Assembly (NCBI GenBank): GCA_954871525.1 | Contig: OX940865.1 | Span: 27,326,420 to 27,390,419 of the forward strand | DNA from: Parietaria judaica | Taxonomy: Eukaryota; Streptophyta; Magnoliopsida; Rosales; Urticaceae | Direction: 5' to 3' | Length of the DNA: 64,000 nt | Part shown: positions 49,704-59,100 of the stretch, piece by piece | Numbering within the stretch: the first letter of the stretch is position 1 | Layout: every line of letters begins with the position of its first letter | Translations under genes and position numbers: made by a program | The notes under the pieces: model-generated | What the model saw: only the letters and a program-made list of their open reading frames with translations | Databases searched by the model: none | Told to the model about the DNA's origin: nothing

Positions 49704-52694
49704 ATGGCGTCGGAGCGGCACAGTCCTGTGGCTTCCACTTCCCGCGAAGACAACGCTCTGTAATTCTTCCTTCTCTCCCGATCGGAACCGAATTTTTGCC
49801 TAATTTTGCTCCAATTTTCATTTCGGACCAAATCGTTCGATTCTGCCTTAATTCCCGCTATGTCGGATCGATTTGCGTCTGGAAACAGCGAATATGCCGT
49901 GAGTTTTTGATTTACTGTTTCGATTTTTGAATTCGATGGTTGATTTTGGTGGATCGGAGGTTCTTGGATATACTGCACGAAGCTCCTCTGTTTGGCCATA
50001 GGCAATCCAGAAGCATCTTCGGAAGTGTGGTTTACTTCATAGTACTGGCAAGTTCTGATCATCGTTTTCATGGTTTTTTGTTGCTTAATTCTGTGTTTTT
50101 ATCATTTCTGCTGAGAATTAAGAATGAACGAGTTGAATTTTTGAATGTGTGTTGCGTTGATTGTAGGCAGGTTACGCGGCATTGGCGATCGGAGCGCCAT
50201 GGATTTTTCTTCCGATAAAGAGCTACATTTTGCCGTTGCTATGTAGCTGTGATGTCGTTCTTCTAGTAGTTACAGGTCGGGTTTTTTCGGTGTTTGTGCG
50301 ATATAGTATTGGAATCGGTATAATATAACAAAAAATATGCTGAATGTTTCTTGCTTCAGGCATATTTCAACAGTATATGGTATCCCAGGTTCAGAAAATA
50401 CGCTTACAGGTAATTTTTCGGAGCTCGGAGTTTTATTTTTCTTTCCGATTTGGTCTTTTAAGTCATATCTAACGGCGACCGATTTTTTCATGCATCATCG
50501 TATGCAGGGTTACTACAGTTTTAGCCAGAAGTTGAAGCATATTGTTCGGCTTCCATTTGCGACCATTGCTTATGGTATGTTTGATTATTTAAAAAAAAAG
50601 TTATCCGTTTTGAAATGTATTCTTATTGTATAATTAGAGTGGAGTAAATTCGGAAAATTATCTGTTTGATGTTTATAAATGATTTGTATCTGGCTAGGAA
50701 CTGCTGGAATGTTACTTGTCATGGTTTGGAGACCCCAAATCAGTTTACTTTCTATCTCGACAATCTTACGGTAAAATAAGGGCTCTTATCGTTTCTTCGT
50801 ATCTATATCTCACCTATATTCTGATGAATTTTCTTCTAATATGATTCAATTCCCATGGACATCCTGTAAATTTGCAGGATTATTATGATATCTGAGGCAG
50901 TTTGTGCAGGAACATTTATGAGTTTCTATATTGGTGAGTTTTTTTTCTCATTTTGGCGGTTTATATGAGTGTATAAGTAGAATAGAATCTTCTATAATGT
51001 AATTTCCTTTGACCATTTCTTTCTGATTATAATTTTTAGCCTATGTGCACCAATACAACTCATTGAATTCTCAGCCTGATATCATGAAGTCGTTGTACTC
51101 GCCTCTGCAACCGTCAAGTTCACTTGGCGATTTGAGGTAATCACTCGTACCGATATTTTCCTATTTTATACTTCCTTTACTTTATACAGTGTATAATTTT
51201 GTCAAGCCTTCTGTAATAGATTTATAAATTACGCCTTATACTTCAACATTATCTCTGTCACTAATGAAATAACAATGCCAGCAACCATTTACTGGTTATT
51301 ATATATATATATATATGTATATTTTAGTAGTTTACATCATGGTCTTGTGGTTTTCAGGTATTACGATGCTGGTAGGCTTTCTGATCAGCAAATGGCTTTA
51401 TTGCAATATCAGCGCGAGAATTTACACTTTTTGAGTGAAGAGGTATGCTAGTAGTTTCATATGTGTTCAACAATACCATATGCAAATTACAATGTTGATG
51501 TGTAAATCGCATCGCTGCTTATTAATATCGGTAAATTTTATTTTTTTTATAACATAGTTGTGTGTATTTTCTTGCAGATTCTTCGATTGCAAGAGTGCTT
51601 AAGCAAGTATGAGAAGTCTGACGATGGAAGCACACCTCAGGTGATACTTGAACTCGGTTTTCCAGGTTACATATTTTTGCTATTTACCGGAACCAGAGTT
51701 TTGGGTTTTATTTTTAATAGAAACATGTTAATTCCGATTTTCTAACGTGTGCCATATATATTTACATGAAAAGAAAATGTCAGAAACTTATTATACCTCA
51801 AAATCAAATTTTATAATACTAATGAGTTTTGATGACTAAGATAAAATTAACACGTCTAAAAGTTAAAATCGTAAAACCCCACTATATCGGACATCGTGGT
51901 TATTTGGCTCCCGGTGAATGAATTTTAAATTATTAATTTATAAGCATATTTCTGTATTTTCTGTCCTCAGGTTGATCTTGCACATTTGTTGTCAGCTCGT
52001 GATCAAGAATTACGAACACTCGCCGCTGAGGTAATAATAAAAAAGTACTTAATCACTTTAATTACAAACGTTCTTTTCATTGGTGAGGGGCTCGAATAGA
52101 GTGGTAAAATGTATATTTGCAGATGAATCAAATACAGTCGGAACTAAGGCTTGCTCGGTCGTTGTTGGCCGAGAGGGACAACGAGATGCAACGAGTGCGG
52201 ACAACCAATAATCAGGTACTTCCAGTGGTATATTAATTATAAGATGTTTAACATAAAAGGGGTAATATGCACCAAAATGAAATTTAAATGTGGCTAAAGT
52301 GAACCAATTAATATTCAAAGGTCAAAAGTGCACCAATAACCAAAATTTGAGGGGATTGCCGCTAATTACCCGTTATTAATCGTTGGTTATAACTCTCTCT
52401 GAACTCGGGGGTTTGCCATCAAAACAGTACGTCGAAGAGAACGAAAGATTAAGAGCGATACTGGGAGAATGGAGCACAAGGGCAGCGAAGGTAATTTTTT
52501 CCCTTTCTTTCTCAAAGTTTTCCGGACAACCTCCGAATATGGCAATGGTTCAATAACCCGATTTCGCTCATTCTCCATTGTGTTTTCAAAAGCTTGAGAG
52601 AGCATTAGAGGCCGAGCGAATATCGAATGTTGACTTGCAAAAGAAGATCTCTGGACTCACCAAGCAACCGCGCGAACCAACAGAACGACGATGA
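49704..52694 (+). CDS. TMEM192-family protein, FH-interacting protein 1 (FIP1)-like
   Basis: Fourteen exons: 49704-49759, 49960-50047, 50167-50275, 50360-50409, 50508-50574, 50698-50770, 50878-50933, 51040-51136, 51358-51442, 51578-51640, 51971-52030, 52123-52215, 52428-52490 and 52593-52694. The start MASERHSPVASTSREDNAL is split from FLDILHEAPLFGHRQSRS by intron 1. The N-terminal half has four hydrophobic segments (about VVYFIVLAGYAALAIGAPWI, VVLLVVTGIFQQ, TIAYGTAGMLLVMVW, ISEAVCAGTFMSFYI). The C-terminal half is a coiled coil (LHFLSEEILRLQECLSKYEK, LRTLAAEMNQIQSELRLARS) ending KQPREPTERR. This matches the plant FIP1/TMEM192 group; Arabidopsis FIP1 was named for binding a formin. I recall no biochemical activity for it. 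Intron 2 uses a GC donor (CTG|GCAAGT). All other splice sites are GT-AG. Confidence 0.85.
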
Positions 52695-52826
52695 GCACGA
52701 TCAGAGTAAACTTTCATCAGGAAAAACTGCACGACGAAAAGAACGACATGTAAAAATCTCAGTCAGTTCTCTGAAGCAGCTCTTTCTTTGGCATAGGGAG
52801 TTTTGCTCTGTTCAAATGTCAATCAA

Positions 52827-52935
52827 CATGTATACATATTAAAGTGTCGTTTTTCCTCTGTTCGGTTTTTTCTTTGGTGTAGTACAAAATTTTGGAATTT
52901 CTTTTGTGAGAAAACTATCAAAATTTCTTATTTTA
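52827..52935 (+). repeat. Copy 1 of a duplicated segment downstream of FIP1
   Basis: CATGTATACATATTAAAGTG through TTCTTTGGTGTAGTAC and AAACTATCAAAAT is repeated with modest divergence at 55758-55893. It lies where the FIP1 3' UTR is expected. A long poly-A run (52961-52990) follows. Confidence 0.8.
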
Positions 52936-52959
52936 TGTCAAATTTAAGATGCTTTCTTA

Positions 52960-52991
<32 letters not shown>

Positions 52992-53052
52992 AAACAAACA
53001 AACATTGCCCATGCATGTAGTTTTTTTTTTTTCTTGTTCTAAATGATGTCGT

Positions 53053-53166
53053 TTAGGCTTTATGGACTTGCTCCACTACTTTATCTTTCAAATGTTTCAT
53101 GCTCTCTTCTTGATATTTTGAAGCCATAAACTCCTTTTTCTCCAATTTCACAAGATATTCTGATTT
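53053..53166 (-). pseudogene. Possible terminal exon relic of an unidentified gene
   Basis: A stop-bounded minus-strand frame encodes a strongly charged helix (EYLVKLEKKEFMASKYQEES, MKHLKDKVVEQVHKA) ending at TAA 53055-53053. The Lys/Glu heptad-like pattern is unlike the AT-rich junk around it, and an acceptor-like TCAG sits at its start. No family was recognised. It lies directly left of a TIR element and may belong with the fragments at 54280-54494 and 55185-55240. Confidence 0.3.
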
Positions 53167-53233
53167 TTACATGTTCTACATAACATACTCTGAATATTTC
53201 ATTTTGAGCAAAACAATAATTAATAATTATTAG

Positions 53234-53812
53234 TGTTGTGAAAAACGTTGTCAAGGCGCGCCTCAAACCGCCCTGAGGCTTACGCCTTGCAGAGATAAGT
53301 AAGGCGTACGCCTCTGACATACGCCTCACTCCTCATCTGAAACGCCTCTGGAACAGCTTTGAGGCGTTCATTAGAAAAAGACAGAGAGAGATGGAGAAAT
53401 AGCTGTGAGAGAGAGAAAGAAAGAGAGACAGAGAGTCGTGAAGAAAAAGTTGCGAAGAAGATGAGCATTTCTTTTTTATCAAATAATAAAAACTGCTGAT
53501 TATTTGAAGGAATAACTAAACCTAATGGGCTTTTAGGGTTTATACCATAATTTGTGGGCTTTAAGCCTTTAACAAAAATATTTTATTCAACTGATTAATG
53601 ATAGACCCATTAAAATAGGCCAAAATATTAATTTTTGAATTAAAAAAAAACTAAAAGTAACCAGTTTAGTAAAAAAAACACTTTTGAACATGTTCTCTCT
53701 CATAAAATGTAAAATATATATTTTAAATTATATATTATTGAGGCTTACGCCTCAAACGCCTTGAGGCATGGCGGCAAATCGCCTCGAGGCTTAAATACGT
53801 TTTTCACAAACA
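53234..53812. mobile_element. TIR transposon with AGGCG-rich ends, about 579 bp
   Basis: The left end TGTTGTGAAAAACGT and the inverse of the right end TGTTTGTGAAAAACGT form a terminal inverted repeat. Just inside both ends are many copies of AGGCG/CGCCT and GAGGCTTACGCCT, able to form nested hairpins. The middle is AT-rich without a transposase. AT-rich flanks make the target duplication ambiguous, so the superfamily is unassigned. Confidence 0.72.
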
Positions 53813-54279
53813 TTGATAATAATAGTAAAAAAAAATGCGATTTTTGTTTAAGAAAAGATATACGTTTGATGGACAGAGAACGCTCTGTTCGCACCGCTCA
53901 ACGCTTGTTCGATTCCAGAAAACTTAGCTACTGTTCATTTAGAAATATACTCTTAATATATATTTTCTCGTATATTTTCGATTCCAAGCCCAGCTCTCCG
54001 TCGGCGGATTCTTCTCACCGAAAAAAATTGAGGAAGTTTTTTTTTTTTTTTTTTAAGAATATTTACTATGTAACTATTGATCTTACTCCAATCAATTTGC
54101 CTAAGAGTGCATTTATTTTACAGTTCTGTAAGGTCCAAAACTGTATGTACAAAAGTACTATTTTCATTGTATTAATAGAAACACAATTCACTGCAGTGAT
54201 TGACTCGATGTTGGCTTCGGAAAGCCTGTTTAAAAGCCCTCGTACACGTCCTTAAAAAGCCCTCGTACTCGTTGTTCAG

Positions 54280-54494
54280 TACGGAAATTTGATATCGACT
54301 CCCGTTCCCTCCCTTAGAGCCTTGACCTTCAAGTTTATCTCCTTGCGCAGCTCCTTCTTGAGCCTTGCTTGCTCCAGGTTCCACCGGGTCTTCAAGTGGT
54401 TGGTAATGTCGAGGAAGGCGATGATGTCTAGCATGAGCGCTTCAGGATGCTCGACATTGGAGCCATCCCTTCGATCACATTTCTCTCGTGTAAC
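54280..54494 (-). pseudogene. Coding relic of an unidentified gene, interrupted by a hAT element
   Basis: The minus-strand frame reads VEHPEALMLDIIAFLDITNH, LKTRWNLEQARLKKELRKEI and NLKVKALREGTGVDIKFPY, then TGA. Base composition and codon use look coding, with a basic coiled-coil-like middle. On the far side of the hAT element (55185-55240) the same frame continues as FKCVRASFRYVT, and removing the element and one target duplication joins the two without a stop. I do not recognise the protein. Confidence 0.4.
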
Positions 54495-55176
54495 CAGGGC
54501 CGGCCCTGAGTATTCGGGGGCCCTAGGCGATCTTTTTTCATGAAGCCCCTAATTAATGAACATTGAAACTTTATTGTACACTTGGTTATAGAATTACTAT
54601 TGGCATCGAATTCACACACAAACAATGTGGTACTAAAATATTCAATTCTTGGAAGTGAAGTAAAAAACATTCAAAAATTACATGTTGCCGAATTGGGAAA
54701 AATATATACAATAGAAGAAAAAAAATTGTAATGAAACATTTTAAAGAATGTTAACAATAATAAAACTTATTTTCTAATCACATTGGTATGGATAATTAAT
54801 TAATTATCATATGGATGTATCTTGTTTTAGATAGAAAGAAAAAGCATGTCAAATTATCACTGTTATAAAAAAATATTTCATTTAGAAAGAGAAAAAAGTA
54901 GTTTATAAATTTTGTATTGGTGGAAAGAAGTATCTATCTCTATAGTTGCCACTTTTAATTGTTAGATGAAAAAAAAGGAGTGCTATAGCATGGCTCGAAC
55001 ACGGGAGCTCGTGCGTAAAAAAGAAATAGGCTTCCACTGCACTAACTAAATATAATACAAATATTTGTAAATTAAATAATAATTATTAAAATTTTGAGGC
55101 CCTTTCAACTTATTTTAACTGTCTTTGTGGGGCCCTAGGCACGGGCCTAGTCCGCCTATGCCTAGGGCCGGCTTTG
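54495..55176. mobile_element. Non-autonomous hAT-type element, 682 bp
   Basis: It begins CAGGGCCGGCCCTGAG and ends CCTAGGGCCGGCTTTG. A perfect 8-bp target duplication CGTGTAAC flanks it (54487-54494 and 55177-55184). Subterminal GGGGCCCTAGGC occurs at both ends. There is no transposase frame. It is the same broad family as the elements at 20966 and 39003, but much longer inside. Confidence 0.9.
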
Positions 55177-55343
55177 CGTGTAACATATCTGAACGAGGCA
55201 CGGACACACTTGAACTTTACAATATTTTGAAACTTTTAGGTTCTATTGCCGCTAAACATAGAGGTAGTAATACTTGCTGAATTATAATTAGGATAAAAGA
55301 AAAATGTTTAGGCGTGCATTAATAAAAATTAAATGGTTCCTAC

Positions 55344-55769
55344 TTATTGAAATTTGATTCTCTTCTCTGGATTCTTTCCATCCATATCATCTGACCGCCT
55401 CGATCGAAGCTCTTTCGACGTTCTGCTGTTGATGAGCTCCGAGAACATCGAAATCAACGGCAGTTTTTCCCTCGGGGATTCGCTTTCCATCGGTAAATCT
55501 AATGTTGGAATATCTACTTCAACAGAAGACTCGAAAACCTCTTCCTCATCCACCATTAGAGAAGTTGTAGCAGAGTTTTCGGCTTTTGATGGAGAATTTT
55601 CCGACAATAAAGTGGGCCCGGTTATGGAACCAAGCCAATCATTCAACTTGTTAGAACCATCCGTTGATAGCCACCTGAGAGTACTTGCGACTTGAGAATA
55701 GTAGAACGACTTTCCGGTTTTTCCGTATTTACTGTAGCATTCGTTCATTTCTCCGAAGCATGTATGCAT
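55344..55769 (-). CDS. Unidentified acidic protein fragment (141 codons)
   Basis: An open frame from ATG 55769 to TAA 55346-55344. It contains TGKSFYYSQVASTLRWLSTD, GSNKLNDWLGSITGPTLLSE, an acidic Ser-rich middle (MVDEEEVFESSVEVDIPTLD) and a basic end DGKNPEKRIKFQ resembling a nuclear protein C-terminus. Composition suggests a real exon, perhaps the 3' exon of a gene whose 5' part has been lost, because upstream lies the duplicated FIP1-flank segment (55758-55893), which overlaps its first codons. No family was recognised. It may be a relic rather than an expressed gene. Confidence 0.4.
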   Translation of the reverse strand: MHTCFGEMNECYSKYGKTGKSFYYSQVASTLRWLSTDGSNKLNDWLGSITGPTLLSENSPSKAENSATTSLMVDEEEVFESSVEVDIPTLDLPMESESPREKLPLISMFSELINSRTSKELRSRRSDDMDGKNPEKRIKFQ

Positions 55770-55893
55770 ATTGGAGTGTCGTTTTTTTTCTTTTTCTTTC
55801 TCCGAACCAATATTCTGGATTCGAAATGACGGTTTTTCTTTGGTGTAGTACGGAATTTTGGCATTTCCTTAGTGAAAACTATCAAAATATCTA
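55758..55893 (+). repeat. Copy 2 of the segment found downstream of FIP1
   Basis: Similar to 52827-52935: GCATGTATGCATATTGGAGTG, TTTCTTTGGTGTAGTAC, TTTTGGCATTTCC, AAAACTATCAAAATATCT, in the same orientation about 2.9 kb away. Confidence 0.8.
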
Positions 55894-56130
55894 AAATTTA
55901 AGGTCCCATGACAATCTCAAATATTCATGGCTCAACGTTAATTTCTCTTACTTTTTTGCTTAAGTTGAGGTATAACATTTTTTTATTCGCGTACCTCTTC
56001 GATTTATTAGCTGAACGAAAGCGATGAAAGGTCTTCAAATTACAAAATAAATCACGTCCAAATGTTTCAAAGATCGGGAAAAAATTACGATTTTAAACAA
56101 AATTTGCATGCACATCGATGTTAAACCTGA
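55894..56130. other. 3' flank of the TTLL12-like gene
   Basis: AT-rich, presumably the 3' UTR of the minus-strand TTLL12-like gene. Nothing else is recognised. Confidence 0.4.
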
Positions 56131-59100
56131 TTACAAAGGAGTAACGTGAGTGGTTTCATTCAAGAAAAGGCAACCAAAGACGTCGTTGAAGAAGTCTCGT
56201 CCTCTGATAACTTCGCCGCCCCCGAAAACCGCCTTAATGTCATACTTGCACGCTCTCGTACAGTCGGGGCAATAAGTGACCTAAAACCAGCCATTAAATT
56301 TCACAATATTAACTCGTAGATTAAAAAAAAAAAAAAAAACAGGCATTTATCTTAACGACCAGTAGAGAAAAGATCTCATAAGTTTATAAACCATCGAATA
56401 ATCTAAATCTTAATGTACGTTCGGGAATCGTAAATTGCACGAACCTCTAATAGTTTCGGTTGGAAAGAGCTATCGAGCATGACATCCACACCGTAAATCG
56501 CCCGTGACATCGGGTTATGCATCTCCGGATGAACTGAAGCGGCCGCTTCGAAGACCGAGCGGATCATACTCGTCACTCTCTCGTGGATGTCCGACCATTT
56601 GACTGTAAATAAGCTCATGAGCTCGAGGATATTATGGTTCGCTCAAAAAATGTAAGAAACCATCGCTCTGAACTTTCATAAGGTAAAAACAAATCGAAGT
56701 ACGAGTGAAGCGAGGTGGCGATACCTCGGTGCTCTTCTTCGAATTCCTTCACGAAGTCCGGCGTGTTCTTGTGATTCAATATTCCACGATAGTTCTGCAT
56801 TTTTTATACAAGGCATTAGATTAATCTATGCTTTTCGTACATCAATTAGTTTTGAGTTGTGTATATACTAAATTGGATGGTTATGATGAAACCGAACGAA
56901 ACACACACCAATTGGCCAATACGAATTCACAGAGATGATGAATCGCCTTTGTTATTTAAACAAATCAACGAACGAATCACAATTATGACCTTTCCTTCAA
57001 GAGCAAGGTCCACACTCTCCAATGATGGTCGGAGCAAATAAAAGCTAAACAAAACATAACCCGGCCAACCCGGGTATGCACCGTTGCTAAACCTAATTAC
57101 ACTTGTAACTCAAAACGATAAGTGCCATAAACATAAAAAAGACTAGCTTAAATCCCGATCTTGCCCCTCCTCTTATAAACTAAAGTGTGTCTATCAGGTT
57201 ATTGAGTAATAAAATTAGATATTTCCCCAAAAAAAAAAAAAAAAAAAAAAAATACCATGACGGTAAAATGAGTCTCGTACTCGAAGAGGCTGTGTTTTTC
57301 CAGAAAGACTAGCTTAAATCCCGATCTTGCCCCTCCTCTAATAAACTAAAGTGTGTCTATCAGGTTATTGAGTAATAAAATTAGATATTTTCCCAAAAAA
57401 AAAAAAATACCATGACGGTAAAATGAGTCTCGTACTCGAAGAGGCTGTGTTTTTCCAGAGTATACGGGTTGTTCGCCAATCTAACCTGAAAGAAGACCGA
57501 TGACCGAAGAATAATGAATCTTAGATATGAAAGTGACACAAATACTCAAATAAAAAACATTTAGAAATGATGAGCATGAAAACGAAAATACTTACCCAGA
57601 AAACGTCGGAAAGGAAAATCTCTAAGGGCTGCATACTACGAACTAACACTACGTAACGGAGATCAAATTTCTTATTGTTGAACAAAGCAGGATGCTCAAT
57701 ATACTTCTGACATATCTTCGGTCCGGTTTCCATTAGCCGGATTATAGCAGATAAATTCTCTGTGACGGACGTATCTATGGTTCTTGCCATATTCCAAGGT
57801 TTTAGTATCCAGAGATTGTCACGCCCATCTTTTTCACGTGCATAATAATCACCAATAAGCTCGGATAGATTCTGATCGAGATTATACGTAGGCTGAAGCC
57901 ATGAAGGAGCACTATAAGCCTGTTTATAAAAGTTTCGCGAAAGCGCAAAACAAAATTTGTGAAAATCGCGTATGAACAATTAATATTTTTGAAACCTTTC
58001 CTGAAAAAATCGCAATTTATTTATCGAAATTTATTTAATTTGATGCTTTTATTAATGGATTTTGGACACTTCACCTTCTGCATTGTTTCTGCCAGATGAT
58101 GTTTCATAACAATACATGCCTCGAACGGGAATTGGTTGACGAATTGGTTCTCGGTTATTCCCACGGCCTTCTTCATCTCCTCGTCTACTTGCTCCCCGGC
58201 CCATATGATATCTGCATCCTTTGGCTCCATTGCTTTAAACAACAAAGAGCAAGAGCAATATTTACTCAGAATAGTGACATTGCAATATTGACACTGAAAT
58301 TGAAGAATATTCATTCACATCATATTTTGAAAGGGTATTATTGAACAAAGTATAGAGTTTCGGGCACAATTAGCCTTTCCGACAGTTTTCATTTCATTTC
58401 ATTAAAAACTAACTAATACAAATTAGTCAAAGGTTAAAATGACATTTTTACAATTTTATTAGATTTTAAAATAATTATTGTAGTTATACAAAAAAATTTA
58501 TGATATATTATAAATTAAAAAAAGGCAACAGTAAATAACAAATTACTACAACACCGTAACTACGTTATGATGATATATTATCACTAATTTTTTAGTTCTT
58601 AATTTTTGTGGATTAAAACCAGAAAAGGTTAAATGAGCTATAGTTTGGATTCCCGACTTTATCCATGCAAATTTCTAATTTGAGAGAATATTTGTGCCTT
58701 TAGCCTGTAGGCCAAAACTGATCGAGTTATTAAAGTGACAATAAACTTAGCATAGTAACTAGCTATGAGCACATACTGAGTACAAACTCGGGACGCGTCA
58801 AATTTTCTTCAACTTGAGGTAAGTCGGTGTAAACCCGCAAAGGGCGGCCATCACTGTCATGCAGGCTTTGTTCTAGAGATGGCTGCCTTGGTGAAGAGGT
58901 TATCTTTTCCGCCTGTAATCTGCTGCAATGTTTCTCAAACTTCTGCAGAAATTAATGGGAGTTTATAAGAACCCGAAAGAGATGTTTATAGTTATGATAT
59001 TTTAGAACAAAACATGATTTTTTTTTTCTTATCCTTCTTCTAAGTAGAATCTCAAAAAGAATAAATAAATAGGTCTACTAAAAGTAAAAACATTCAGTTC

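Noticed and set aside
49704..49763. A 19-codon upstream ORF in the FIP1-like leader
   Set aside because: The ATG-to-TAA frame is better read as coding exon 1: it ends at a GTAATT donor, and its continuation at 49960 (FLDILHEAPLF) fits the family N-terminus.
57253..57303. An additional TTLL12 coding exon
   Set aside because: It is the duplicated 3' part of the neighbouring exon and lacks that exon's splice acceptor; including it would repeat LEKHSLFEYETHFTVM.
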